From CADEGL01 sp050180485 (lineage in GTDB: Bacteria > Pseudomonadota > Alphaproteobacteria > CADEGL01), in assembly GCA_050180485.1 (NCBI GenBank), contig JBFXED010000006.1:1-64000 (forward strand): DNA of 64,000 bases. The letters are read 5' to 3'. Positions 41,967 through 50,358 of this stretch are shown piece by piece (the stretch's first letter is position 1; every line of letters starts with the position of its first letter). The translations under genes were made by a program, and so were the position numbers. The notes beneath the pieces are model-generated. The model saw only the letters and a list, made by a program, of their open reading frames with translations, did not search any database and was not told the DNA's origin.

Positions 41967-42312
41967 TACCGGTACTCAACGAGTGACTGGTAATTGGCAC
42001 GGATCGCAATCTTGTCGTATCGCTTCATAACATCCGCTTCGGACGTTCCTCGGAAAAGAAAATGAGTAAGCGAAATAGCTGAGGCAGTGAGAGTGCCACC
42101 GCCCTAGGTGACACCATCTGAATAAAACCTGGAATCGTTGCGCATGTGCTCTGCCGCCACTTCTTCCAACTCAACTCCACTTGCTAAAAATTATCACTCA
42201 AGCATTACGCCTGATGCCTCTCACTTAATCCTGTTTAAAGCCATCAATCGCTTTCGCGAACGCTTGGAACGAAGATGTCAGCACCCTTAACTCAATAAAG
42301 GTGAGGTGCTAC
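41967..42312. other. Non-coding gap of element 2
   Basis: The first 59 bases are shared with element 1. The rest is diverged but colinear with 4,076-4,341, including the CGAACGCTTGGAACGAAGATG-like stretch before the next gene. No gene seen. Conserved islands within diverged sequence may mark an origin or promoter. Confidence 0.35.
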
Positions 42313-42741
42313 ATGAGAGTGAGAACTTCTTTCGGATCTGTGAACTTTCCACAATTGGATGATACGACGCTATTGACGTTGTCGGACCTCACTTGCCGCC
42401 TTCACGCTGCGGAGAAAGCGAGGGCAAGAGAGAACGCGCGGCAAGCGAAACTCGACCAGGCAAAGCTAATTGCACTCGGACAGGCTTACCGATTGCTCAT
42501 GGGTGGGATTCAAATGTCCCACCAACCAGCCGGGGTCACCTCTGAAGCGACTTTAATCAAAGCAATGGTAATTGCCGGACCAAGTGAGAGCCGCATGTTC
42601 GCAGAGACCATGCACGGCGCTCGATTGTTGCAGATCCACCCCGACCGGTTTATGGCCGCACTGCAGGCAGGTGAAAGTGACCTGCTCCTTCGATGGCGGC
42701 ACGCTGCACAAGAGTCCTACAGGAACGATACTAGTAAGTGA
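42313..42741 (+). CDS. Unknown protein at the end of element 2
   Basis: A 142-residue diverged homologue of the 4,342-4,770 product. The shared core is AYRLLM, QPAGVT, GPSESR and HGARLL.IHPD. AGGTG precedes the ATG at 42,313. It is followed by a hairpin terminator as in element 1. Function unknown. Confidence 0.6.
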   Translation: MRVRTSFGSVNFPQLDDTTLLTLSDLTCRLHAAEKARARENARQAKLDQAKLIALGQAYRLLMGGIQMSHQPAGVTSEATLIKAMVIAGPSESRMFAETMHGARLLQIHPDRFMAALQAGESDLLLRWRHAAQESYRNDTSK

Positions 42742-42749
42742 GGGCAACC

Positions 42750-42776
42750 AACCGGTGGCGCACTGCGCCACCGGTT
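42750..42776 (+). terminator. Hairpin terminator of element 2
   Basis: AACCGGTGGCGC (42,750-42,761) and GCGCCACCGGTT (42,765-42,776) form a perfect 12-bp stem with a 3-base loop, 8 bp after the 142-residue gene. It has the same position as the 4,778 hairpin but a different sequence, so the structure rather than the bases is conserved. Confidence 0.75.
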
Positions 42777-42859
42777 CCCGCCTCTTTTCTCAATCGATTA
42801 ACGCATTCCCGGCTGCGCCTTTTACACCGCCGTCAACTTTTATCAGAGGAATAAGGACT

Positions 42860-43144
42860 ATGTGCAGCGCCCCGCTTTTGCCAGCGCTCATCGCATCCCA
42901 TGGAATTCATTCAGCAATACCGTTGCGAGACGACCTCATCTACGGTCCCGAGGCAATCGCTAAAGAACTCGGCTTGGATAAAGCAATGCCGATTGGAAAG
43001 GCCATCCGCCGGGTCTACAAGATGCGCGAACGAGGCAAGGCCCCAATCTTCTATCTTGACGGCGTGGGTCTGGTCGCGCGGAAATCAGCCCTTGCTGCCT
43101 ACCTCTTGCAGCGTGAGCTGGACGCCGAAGTTGGCCAGCGGTAG
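42860..43144 (+). CDS. Xis-like DNA-binding protein next to the island integrase
   Basis: A 94-residue protein from ATG at 42,860, after an AGGAATAAGGA site. LIYGPEAIAKELGLDKAMPIGKAIRRVYKM looks like an HTH, and APIFYLDGVGLVARKSALAAYLL like the wing and helix of excisionase/DNA-binding domains found beside integrases. It ends 9 bp before the integrase gene and is likely co-expressed with it. A role in excision is inferred. Confidence 0.65.
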   Translation: MCSAPLLPALIASHGIHSAIPLRDDLIYGPEAIAKELGLDKAMPIGKAIRRVYKMRERGKAPIFYLDGVGLVARKSALAAYLLQRELDAEVGQR

Positions 43145-43153
43145 CGTCATATC

Positions 43154-44404
43154 ATGCGCATTCGTCCGCACCGCTGGACCACGAAGCTAGGCCAGGAGCG
43201 GCGTGGGTTCATGCTCGACCTTGGCATCGACAAGGCGTCAAAAAAGCGTATCCGCAAGCTTTTCCCCTCGCGCCAAGCCGCTAAGTCATGGCTAGAAACC
43301 AAGCAAGACGCCAAGGCAACCGTCGCGGCGGAGACGGTGCTGGGCCCTAGGGTAGCCGAGGCTTACAACCGCTGGGTCAAGCGTGTGGAGGCCGATGGCC
43401 GCGCCCGCTCGACATGGTCCACCTACGCCCAGCGTGCGAACAACCACGCCATACTCGCGCGGGTGAAACTGGATAAGGATGGCGAGGAGCGCGTGTTTGG
43501 AGAGCTGCGCGTGGCCGAGGTGACGACAACGGCCTGCGTGCTGTTCAAGGCGGCGCTGCAGGCCAAGGGCCTGTCGCCCGCCATGGTGGGCAAGGTGATG
43601 TCCGACCTTCGCATGATGCTCAACGACTGCATCCTGCAGGGTGACCTCAAATCCAACCCCGGCACGCCAGTCAAGACCAAGCGTGGTGAACGTCACAAAC
43701 GCAAGGTGGAGATCCCGACACCGGCCGAAATGCGGGGGATACTGGAGATAGTGAACGCCGCGGGAATCGCCCGACCGACCCGAGGACAAGTGTTTGTAAA
43801 CTTCCAGCCGCGCACCGGCCTGCGTCCCAGCGAAACTCTGGCGCTAGCTTGGTCGCATATCGCGCTCGAGGCCCACCAGCCCTTCGTCCGCGTCGAGCGG
43901 GCGATTGACGCCTGGGGCAATTTCGGCCCTCCCAAGAGCGCGGCGGGCTATCGCGACGTACCGCTCCCAGCTGACTTGGTCGAGATACTGCTGGCATGGC
44001 GCAAGGTCTGCCCGAAGTCCGAGCATGGGCTCGTGTTCCCGACCTCGGAAGGTCATCCCGATTCGCAGAGCAACCTGCGCGCACGCGTCTGGCTACCATT
44101 GATGCAGGCAGCCGGCCTGGCTATACCGCTCGACAAGCCCTTGCGCGCCTCGATGCGATCGGCCGCGCGGAACCAGCGCGCCGGCACCGAGACACTATGG
44201 AGCCTGCGCTATACCGTCTACGCCATGCGGCATTTCTACGCATCCGCGTTGATCATCGCGCAGGGCCTCGTACCCAAGAAGGTCCAGGAAATGTTGGGCC
44301 ACGACTCCATCCAGGTCACCATGGACACCTACGGCCATCTCTGGGCCGACCCGCAAGGCGATGCGACCGTGGCCAAGCACCTGGCCGCGTTCCTCGCGGC
44401 GTAG
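43154..44404 (+). CDS. Tyrosine site-specific integrase of the tRNA-Met island
   Basis: A 416-residue integrase: SAM-like core-binding region (~75-165), then a catalytic domain (~190-410). The first arginine is in RTGLRPSETLALAW. The second box reads YAMRHFYASALI, where a Tyr stands in the usual first His position of HxxRH. EMLGHDSIQVTMDTYGHLW contributes the last His and the tyrosine. It sits 148 bp from the 3' end of tRNA-Met(CAT), the usual target arrangement. No copy of the tRNA 3' end is seen elsewhere in the window, so the island extends beyond position 1. Confidence 0.9.
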   Translation: MRIRPHRWTTKLGQERRGFMLDLGIDKASKKRIRKLFPSRQAAKSWLETKQDAKATVAAETVLGPRVAEAYNRWVKRVEADGRARSTWSTYAQRANNHAILARVKLDKDGEERVFGELRVAEVTTTACVLFKAALQAKGLSPAMVGKVMSDLRMMLNDCILQGDLKSNPGTPVKTKRGERHKRKVEIPTPAEMRGILEIVNAAGIARPTRGQVFVNFQPRTGLRPSETLALAWSHIALEAHQPFVRVERAIDAWGNFGPPKSAAGYRDVPLPADLVEILLAWRKVCPKSEHGLVFPTSEGHPDSQSNLRARVWLPLMQAAGLAIPLDKPLRASMRSAARNQRAGTETLWSLRYTVYAMRHFYASALIIAQGLVPKKVQEMLGHDSIQVTMDTYGHLWADPQGDATVAKHLAAFLAA

Positions 44405-44551
44405 CATTTGCCAAACGTTTGCCGGATTTCGTGGGGAACGTGGGGAATTCAGGGAAAATAGGAACGAAACGCGGACACCGGGAACGGCGCGCGAGAACGC
44501 CAAAAACCTGTGTCACGCCTGCATTACTTTGATCTGGAAGGGGAAAAGTAA

Positions 44552-44628
44552 TGGTAGCGGCGGAGGGACTCGAACCCCCGACCAAAGGATTATGATTCCT
44601 CTGCTCTACCAGCTGAGCTACGCCGCCA
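44552..44628 (-). tRNA. tRNA-Met (CAT)
   Basis: Cloverleaf on the minus strand with encoded CCA: acceptor GGCGGCG pairing with CGCCGCT (one G-U), D arm GCTC/GAGC, anticodon stem GAGGA/TCCTT with loop ATCATAA (anticodon CAT), T arm GGGGG-TTCGAGT-CCCTC and discriminator A. The 3' end faces the integrase, marking the island's attachment site. CAT also serves initiator and Ile2 tRNAs; the G1-U72 wobble and sequence favour elongator Met. Confidence 0.9.
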
Positions 44629-44703
44629 GAATCCCACAACTTGTGCGGAAAGCGCCCCGCATATAGGGCCGGGCTTCCGCCCTGTCAACGCCGGGCAGCC
44701 CCG

Positions 44704-45477
44704 CTACTCGTTATATCCGGCCAGGCTCTCCGAGACATGAATCATGGGCATCTGGCTGACGCGGATAAAGCCGGCACCTGGCCTGTCGAGATCCTGGATC
44801 AAGAGAATCACGCCGGCCACCACAATGCCGGTCACGCAGCGCGGCAGGCGCGAACGCTCGCGGGCGAGACCGCTGCCATATCCGGTGAAGCCGGCCGACA
44901 CCGCGGCGATGCCGTACAACGCGAAAAGCACGATGGGTGGTATGCGGTTCATCACCGCGGCGATCCGCTTTTCCTGATTGTCGATCATTTCGTTCAAGGC
45001 CTGGATGTACAGCCCCGTTGGAACCATGCCGGCATCCTTCGCCGCGACAGCGCGGACCTGTTGCCACAGCTGTTCCTGAATCTCGCTCGAACGGGCGATG
45101 CCCGCCCACAAATCTTCCATCGTCGCCACCTTGCGCGTCAACGCCAGGCGAACCTCCACATAGTCGCGAAAAAGAGCGATGCTATCGTGGGCATGCGGTG
45201 CCGGCAGAAGGCGCGCGCGCAACGCAGCCGTGCCGATGGCATTGGCCTCCTCCACCACGGCTTGGCGGCGTTCATCGAAGCGCGCCAACGCCATCGCGAA
45301 CGTGAAACCGATCATGAGCGCCAGAAGACCGAGCGCCGCGCTCTCCATGACCGAGACGTTGCCATGGCCTTTCGGACCGGCGCGCCGGCCGATCCAATAA
45401 CCCGCCTCGCCCACGCCCAGGATGGCCACGAGGCTTCCGATGAAGATGACGGGAAGCGGCAGGGAGAAGAGCTCCAT
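44704..45477 (-). CDS. DUF4239/bestrophin-like membrane protein
   Basis: About 257 residues. Two N-terminal membrane segments (LPLPVIFIGSLVAILGVGEAGYWIG and SAALGLLALMIGFTFAMALA) are followed by a conserved cytoplasmic helix with RFDERRQAVVEEANAIGTAALRARLL, and two C-terminal membrane segments. This matches DUF4239 proteins, distant bestrophin relatives that may be ion channels. The start is taken as ATG at 45,477; an ATG at 45,510 would overlap the AI-2E gene. First gene of the core side of the junction. Confidence 0.72.
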   Translation of the reverse strand: MELFSLPLPVIFIGSLVAILGVGEAGYWIGRRAGPKGHGNVSVMESAALGLLALMIGFTFAMALARFDERRQAVVEEANAIGTAALRARLLPAPHAHDSIALFRDYVEVRLALTRKVATMEDLWAGIARSSEIQEQLWQQVRAVAAKDAGMVPTGLYIQALNEMIDNQEKRIAAVMNRIPPIVLFALYGIAAVSAGFTGYGSGLARERSRLPRCVTGIVVAGVILLIQDLDRPGAGFIRVSQMPMIHVSESLAGYNE

Positions 45478-45487
45478 GGCGAAATTC

Positions 45488-46549
45488 TCAGGCATTCGGT
45501 GTGTGATCAATCCAGCGAAGCATCAGGATATAGGAGACCGATAGGATCACGGGACCGATGAACAGGCCCACCAACCCCAAACCCAACAGTCCGCCGATGA
45601 CTCCGATGAACACGACCCAAATGGGGACGGGCAGCCCCCGGCCGATCAGGATCGGCTTGAGGAAATTATCGATCACGTTGACGAAGATCATCCAGCCCAG
45701 AAGGAACGCGGCCCAGCTCGGATCGCCCTGGTAGTAAATCCAGGCCGCGGCGGGAATGCCCACGATCAATGCACCCACTTGGGCCGTGCAGCTGATGAAG
45801 ATCAGGAGCGTCAAAAGGACCGGGATCGGCGCGGCCGCGATCTCCAAGCCGACCCACGCCACTTGGGCCTGGATGATCGCCGTGCCGATGATCCCTTGCG
45901 CCACGCCCCGGACGGTGCGCACCACCAGCGCTTGGATACCCGCCGATTCCGGGGCGCCGAGTGCGCGCAGGAGCTTCGTGAAGAACTGGTCGAGCCGCTC
46001 CGCCGTGATGAGGAACGTGGCGGCCAACGCAATCGCCAACAAGGCTTCGAGCACGAGCAGCGTCGAGGAGACGGTGCTGGACAGGAACCAGAGCAAGGCC
46101 GCCCGGAGTTTCGGCCGGATCGTCTCGATCGTGCCGGGCACGTCGACCGCCGCATCGTGCCAGATCTGGGAAAAACGCCGCCCGACCAGCGGAATCTCAG
46201 CAAGCCAGGACGGTGCGTCCGGAATGACGAGCTGCTCGAGCGCCGGAGAGTTCTGAAAAAGATGGGACGCCTGCACGCCCACCGTCATCAGCAGCATCAC
46301 GAGAGGGATGAGAAGCACGCCGGCCATGAGCAACGCGATCGCGATGGCCGGGATGACCCGCCGCCCACCCAGCCAAGATGAGAGGTGCTTCTGCAAGGGG
46401 TAGAGAGAGATCGCGATGATCGCGCCCCAGACCATGGCGCTGAGGAACGGCCTTATCAGCCATAGGCTGATGCCGACAAGCGAAAGAATGATGAGAAGCG
46501 CAACGACACGCCGCACCAGCAGCGCCATTGTCGCCGAATCGTCCGCCAT
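45488..46549 (-). CDS. AI-2E family transporter (PerM-like)
   Basis: A 353-residue polytopic membrane protein of the AI-2E/UPF0118 family: about eight membrane segments, with the C-terminal signature GDPSWAAFLLGWMIFVNVIDNFLKPILIGRG. Family members export small molecules or act as Na+/H+ antiporters; AI-2 export itself is rarely shown. It lies 10 bp upstream of the DUF4239-like gene on the same strand. Confidence 0.85.
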   Translation of the reverse strand: MADDSATMALLVRRVVALLIILSLVGISLWLIRPFLSAMVWGAIIAISLYPLQKHLSSWLGGRRVIPAIAIALLMAGVLLIPLVMLLMTVGVQASHLFQNSPALEQLVIPDAPSWLAEIPLVGRRFSQIWHDAAVDVPGTIETIRPKLRAALLWFLSSTVSSTLLVLEALLAIALAATFLITAERLDQFFTKLLRALGAPESAGIQALVVRTVRGVAQGIIGTAIIQAQVAWVGLEIAAAPIPVLLTLLIFISCTAQVGALIVGIPAAAWIYYQGDPSWAAFLLGWMIFVNVIDNFLKPILIGRGLPVPIWVVFIGVIGGLLGLGLVGLFIGPVILSVSYILMLRWIDHTPNA

Positions 46550-46625
46550 CGCATGGCCCCCTCTAGGACGGCTCCCAATCGGCGATGCTAGTGCATCGCG
46601 GCCCTAGCCGCCATTCCGCCGCGAC

Positions 46626-47747
46626 TCAGGCGGCCTGCGCCGCTTCCTCGCGCAGGATCCAGCCACCGCCAAGGACGCGGTCGCCGTCGTAAAAGACGCA
46701 TGCCTGCCCCGGCGCGATGCCCTGCTGCGGCGCGTCCAGCGCGACGTCGACACCGCCACCCGGCAACGGGTGAAGCGTGGCGTCCGCCGCTGGCGCCGTC
46801 GCGCGCAGCTTCACCCGCACCCGCGCGCCTTCGGGCGGCGCGTCATGCGCGCCAAGCCAGTTCACCGCGCCGAGACGCACGCGGTCGCGGCCCAGCGCCG
46901 CGCGCGGCCCGACCACCACCCGCCGCCGCGTAGGCTCGAGCCGCACCACGAACAGCGGTTCGGACGACGACAGCCCGATCCCGCGCCGCTGGCCGATCGT
47001 GTAATGGATGATGCCCTCGTGACGGCCGAGCACGCGCCCTGAAAGATCGACGATCTCGCCGGGTTCGGCGGCGCCCGGCCGTAGCTTCGCGACCAGCCGC
47101 GCATAGTCGCCGTCCGGCACGAAGCAGATGTCCTGGCTGTCGGGCTTGGATGCCACCGGCAGGGCGAAGCGCCGAGCCAGGGCGCGCGTCTCGTCCTTGG
47201 ACAGGCCGCCCAGGGGAAAACGCAGGAAGGCGAGCTGCTCGCGCGTGGTGCGGAACAGGAAGTAGCTCTGATCGCGTGTCTCATCGGCCGCACGGTGCAA
47301 CTCGGCGCCTTCGGAGCCGTCCGCGCGGCGCACGTAATGGCCGGTGGCTAGCGCGTCGGCATCGAGGTCGCGCGCCGCCGTCAGAAGGTCGCGGAACTTG
47401 ACCGTCTGGTTGCACAAGACGCACGGAATCGGCGTCTGCCCGGCGATATAACCATCGGCGAAGGGCGCGATCACCTCGTCGTGAAAGCGCCGCTCGTAAT
47501 CGAGCACATAGTGGGGAATGCCTAGCGCGTCGGCCACCCGCCGCGCGTCATGGATATCTTGGCCCGCGCAGCAGGCGCGCGATTTCCCGACTGCCTGCCC
47601 ATGGTCGTAGAGCTGCAAGGTGATGCCGACCACCTCGTAGCCCTGCTCCACGAGCAGCGCGGCCGTGGTGGCGCTGTCCACGCCACCCGACATGGCCACC
47701 ACGACCCGCGTGGCAGCCGGCGCCTTGTCGATGCCCAAGCCGTTCAT
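46626..47747 (-). CDS. mnmA: tRNA-specific 2-thiouridylase MnmA
   Basis: A 373-residue enzyme that thiolates U34 of Lys, Glu and Gln tRNAs using sulfur passed from a cysteine desulfurase. The PP-loop is VVAMSGGVDSATTAALL (~17-33). The catalytic cysteines are in IPCVLCNQTVKF and SQDICFVPDGDY. Length and motifs are standard. It is separated from the lipoprotein array by a divergent promoter gap. Confidence 0.95.
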   Translation of the reverse strand: MNGLGIDKAPAATRVVVAMSGGVDSATTAALLVEQGYEVVGITLQLYDHGQAVGKSRACCAGQDIHDARRVADALGIPHYVLDYERRFHDEVIAPFADGYIAGQTPIPCVLCNQTVKFRDLLTAARDLDADALATGHYVRRADGSEGAELHRAADETRDQSYFLFRTTREQLAFLRFPLGGLSKDETRALARRFALPVASKPDSQDICFVPDGDYARLVAKLRPGAAEPGEIVDLSGRVLGRHEGIIHYTIGQRRGIGLSSSEPLFVVRLEPTRRRVVVGPRAALGRDRVRLGAVNWLGAHDAPPEGARVRVKLRATAPAADATLHPLPGGGVDVALDAPQQGIAPGQACVFYDGDRVLGGGWILREEAAQAA

Positions 47748-47864
47748 GGCGGGGACTATAGACGCAAGCCACGCCAGGACAAGCGAGCGGGCGTTGGCGG
47801 CGCCGGGAAAGTGCGTAAGATGCGCCGCGCCCGGGCTGGCCCGGGTTTCCGAAGGGGATGCACC

Positions 47865-48146
47865 ATGGGATTTTCGCGCCGCCTGGCGGCTTTTGCCCTC
47901 GCGGCTGCGCTCGCCGGCTGCACCAACATGAGCGTGCCGCCCGGCACGCCCGCCTTCCAGGCGGGCTACAAGGACGGCTGCCGCTCGGCCTGGGCGGATG
48001 TCGGCGTGCGCGGCTATAATGAGCGGGTCGAGGACGAGAAGATGAAGGTCAACGCCGAGTATCAGGCGGGCTGGGGCCGTGGCTACGGCGAGTGCTTCTC
48101 GGTCGACCAGCGCACGACCCGCAACCGCGACATGGGCTCTGGATGA
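47865..48146 (+). CDS. Small lipoprotein, array member 1
   Basis: A 93-residue protein. The signal ends in lipobox ALAGC (Cys ~19), then PPGTPAFQAGYKDGCRSAW and, near the end, YQAGWGRGYGECF. The shared plan of the array is lipobox, PG.P.FQ.GY.DGC, and Y..GW..GY..CY. The paired cysteines probably form a disulfide in the periplasm. The ATG follows GAAGGGGATG. First of eight co-oriented paralogues. Confidence 0.75.
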   Translation: MGFSRRLAAFALAAALAGCTNMSVPPGTPAFQAGYKDGCRSAWADVGVRGYNERVEDEKMKVNAEYQAGWGRGYGECFSVDQRTTRNRDMGSG

Positions 48147-48427
48147 TCAGGCGTGCCGGCTTCGCATTCATATGTCTTCTGGCGCTGACCGCGTGCGACA
48201 CCGGCCGCGGCGCGCCGTCCTGGGCGCCGCCGGGTTCGCCGTCGTTCAAGACCGGCTATATCGACGGCTGCTGGACCGGATGGGGCGTCGCGGGCAAACC
48301 CAGCTTCGAGAACGCCTACTACAAGGACGATGGGCGGTATTTATCCGATCCAGACTACAAGCGCGGTTGGGACGAAGGGCAGGCCGATTGCTACCAGCAG
48401 CAGATGAGCTCGCCCCAGATGGGTTAG
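48143..48427 (+). CDS. Small lipoprotein, array member 2
   Basis: A 94-residue protein: lipobox LALTAC (Cys ~18), then PPGSPSFKTGYIDGCWTGWG and DYKRGWDEGQADCYQQQM. The ATG overlaps the preceding stop by 4 bp. Function unknown. Confidence 0.75.
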   Translation: MIRRAGFAFICLLALTACDTGRGAPSWAPPGSPSFKTGYIDGCWTGWGVAGKPSFENAYYKDDGRYLSDPDYKRGWDEGQADCYQQQMSSPQMG

Positions 48428-48714
48428 GCCGCGCGGCGCGGCGTATCGGCGCCTTCGCCTTGGCCGCGCTCCTCTCCGCCTGCGAGGCGGTCGGCTCGAT
48501 CCCACCACCCGGCTCGGACGCTTTCCAGCGCGGCTATATCGACGGCTGCTGGTCGGGTTGGGGCCTGGCCGCCAAACCCGGCTTTGAAGCGTTGTTCTAC
48601 CGCAACGAATCGCGCTTCTCGTCCGATGAGGAGTATCACGCTGGCTGGGTCCAGGGTGAGTTGGAATGCTATAATCAACAGATGAACTTTCCCACCATGG
48701 GCGCCGCGAAATGA
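48388..48714 (+). CDS. Small lipoprotein, array member 3 (unusual start)
   Basis: About 108 residues if begun at TTG 48,388, which overlaps member 2 by 40 bp. No ATG or GTG lies close enough in frame. Lipobox ALLSAC, then PPGSDAFQRGYIDGCWSGWG and YHAGWVQGELECYNQQM. The overlap size matches that at members 7 and 8, supporting reinitiation or coupling. The start is uncertain, the coding frame is not. Confidence 0.65.
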   Translation: MLPAADELAPDGLGRAARRIGAFALAALLSACEAVGSIPPPGSDAFQRGYIDGCWSGWGLAAKPGFEALFYRNESRFSSDEEYHAGWVQGELECYNQQMNFPTMGAAK

Positions 48715-49025
48715 ATGCTTTTCCGTCGAACATGGTCCGCCATATCGCAATCGCGGGCGGCCTTTGCGCCATGACGATGCTGACGGCTTCCTGCAAGACC
48801 ACGGGCTCCGGCGAGGTTCCGCCTGGCTCACCCGACTTCCAGGCGGGATATTCCGACGGCTGCGTCTCGGGCTATGGCGACGCGGGCCGGCGCGGCATGG
48901 AAGACGTGTTTGTTAAGAATACCGCCAGGTTCAACGGTAACCAGCAGTACCACGAGGGTTGGTTGCAGGGTTACGCCGCCTGTTATCAGTCCGAGGCCAG
49001 CCAGCCGATGATGGGTATCCGCTAG
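48711..49025 (+). CDS. Small lipoprotein, array member 4
   Basis: A 104-residue protein: lipobox LTASC (Cys ~28), KTTGSGEVPPGSPDFQAGYSD, then YHEGWLQGYAACYQSE. ATG overlaps the previous stop (ATGA). It closely resembles member 5, so those two are a recent duplication within the array. Confidence 0.75.
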   Translation: MNAFPSNMVRHIAIAGGLCAMTMLTASCKTTGSGEVPPGSPDFQAGYSDGCVSGYGDAGRRGMEDVFVKNTARFNGNQQYHEGWLQGYAACYQSEASQPMMGIR

Positions 49026-49109
49026 CATGCCTGCCGGCTTTCAGTGTGCTGGCCGTTACGCCCGCCAGCTTGTACAAACGCTTCTGAACGTCATCTCGAG
49101 GAAAACACA

Positions 49110-49424
49110 GTGACTCAAGCGATGAAGATCCGCCTCCGGCAGGTGGCCGCTGCATGCGCGATTTTTGCCATGAGCGCGTCGGTGACCGCGTGCAAGACCA
49201 CTGGCGCGGGCGATGTTCCACCCGGCCCACCCGATTTCCAGGCGGGCTATTCCGACGGCTGCGATTCCGGCTACGGCGACGCCGGCCGGCGCGGCATGGA
49301 AGACGTGTTCGTAAAGGACAGGGTCAAGTTCAACAACAACCAGGAATACCACGAGGGTTGGCTGCAGGGTTATGCCGCCTGTTATCAGTCCGAGGAAAAC
49401 CAGCCGATGATGGGCCAGCGCTGA
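49110..49424 (+). CDS. Small lipoprotein, array member 5
   Basis: A 104-residue protein from GTG at 49,110, after CGAGGAAAA; ATG at 49,122 is also possible. Lipobox SVTAC, KTTGAGDVPPGPPDFQAGYSD, then YHEGWLQGYAACYQSEENQ. An 84-bp gap to member 4 makes this the only clearly spaced junction before member 6. Confidence 0.75.
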   Translation: MTQAMKIRLRQVAAACAIFAMSASVTACKTTGAGDVPPGPPDFQAGYSDGCDSGYGDAGRRGMEDVFVKDRVKFNNNQEYHEGWLQGYAACYQSEENQPMMGQR

Positions 49425-49487
49425 GCTGTCGTAATTCGGTAACACTTGGCATCGACACTCCCGCCCCTTCCAACGGGGCGGGAACCG

Positions 49488-49781
49488 GTGCGCACTCAAA
49501 ACAATGTAACGAGGAAGCAGCTTTGCACCGCATGCTTGGTGCTGTCGTTGCTCGCGGGCTGTTCCCATCAGCCGCCTGGCTCGCTTCTGTTCGAGGAAGG
49601 ATATACGGCGGGCTGCAGCGACGGAACGTTCGACGCGGGCGGGCCGTCCGACCAGGTCGAATACATGCGGGACGACACGCTGTACCGCACGAAACCCGAC
49701 TATAAGAACGGTTGGCAGCAGGGTTACGCCAAGTGCTATCGCGACGCGACGGAGTATCCGGAGATGGACAACCGGGGTTAA
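49488..49781 (+). CDS. Small lipoprotein, array member 6
   Basis: About 97 residues from GTG at 49,488 (a start at 49,446 is also open). Lipobox LLAGC, SHQPPGSLLFEEGYTAGCSDG, then YKNGWQQGYAKCYRD. Preceded by a GC-rich hairpin, CCGCCCC/GGGGCGG, near 49,461-49,482. That hairpin could attenuate or insulate the second half of the array. Confidence 0.7.
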   Translation: MRTQNNVTRKQLCTACLVLSLLAGCSHQPPGSLLFEEGYTAGCSDGTFDAGGPSDQVEYMRDDTLYRTKPDYKNGWQQGYAKCYRDATEYPEMDNRG

Positions 49782-50074
49782 GACGCCCAGGGGTAAGACG
49801 CTCCGGCCTATTCCTATGGTTCGCGCTCGGCTTTGCAGTGACAGGATGTCATCAGGCGCCGGCGGGCACACCCAACTTCCAGGATGGTTATCATGCCGGC
49901 TGCGACGACGCGGCCGTCGATTCGCCGGGCGCGCAGACGGGTCAGACGACGTGGATGCGCGACGAAACCCGCATCGCCGGCCAGCCCGACTACAAGGAAG
50001 GCTGGTACCAGGGATACGTCGCCTGCTATCGCAAATGGCTCGAACATCCCTCGATGTCCAACACCGGCACATAG
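49733..50074 (+). CDS. Small lipoprotein, array member 7 (unusual start)
   Basis: About 113 residues from GTG at 49,733, which overlaps member 6 by 49 bp; no nearer start codon lies in frame. Lipobox AVTGC, HQAPAGTPNFQDGYHAGCDD, then YKEGWYQGYVACYRKW. The GTG falls inside the conserved KCYR codons of the upstream gene. Confidence 0.65.
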   Translation: MLSRRDGVSGDGQPGLRRPGVRRSGLFLWFALGFAVTGCHQAPAGTPNFQDGYHAGCDDAAVDSPGAQTGQTTWMRDETRIAGQPDYKEGWYQGYVACYRKWLEHPSMSNTGT

Positions 50075-50358
50075 CCGTACGGCTGCTCACGCGCAGTGGC
50101 GCGTGGTTGGCGGTCGTGCTGATCCTGGCAAGCTGCTCCCGCATCCCGACGGGTTCGCCCGATTACCAGAACGGCTACACGGCCGGCTGCTATGACGGGC
50201 GCTTCGACGCGGACGCACCCACCACCCAGACGGCATGGATCCGCGATGAGTCCATGTTCGAGGCGAACGCCGACTACAAGAGCGGTTGGCAGGAAGCGTA
50301 CGCGAAGTGCTACGCCGACGAGCGCGACTACCCGATCATGGGAACGATCGGACGTTGA
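50035..50358 (+). CDS. Small lipoprotein, array member 8
   Basis: About 107 residues from ATG at 50,035, which overlaps member 7 by 40 bp and lies just after its CYRK codons. Lipobox ILASC, SRIPTGSPDYQNGYTAGCYDG, then YKSGWQEAYAKCYADE. It converges on the ferredoxin gene with no spacer. Confidence 0.72.
   Translation: MARTSLDVQHRHIAVRLLTRSGAWLAVVLILASCSRIPTGSPDYQNGYTAGCYDGRFDADAPTTQTAWIRDESMFEANADYKSGWQEAYAKCYADERDYPIMGTIGR

Larger units (their letters stand above)
38881..42025 (+). repeat. 3,145-bp direct repeat, copy 2
   Basis: Appears identical to 931-4,075. The match stops abruptly at CGCTT (42,021-42,025), after which the elements differ at many positions. Confidence 0.88.
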
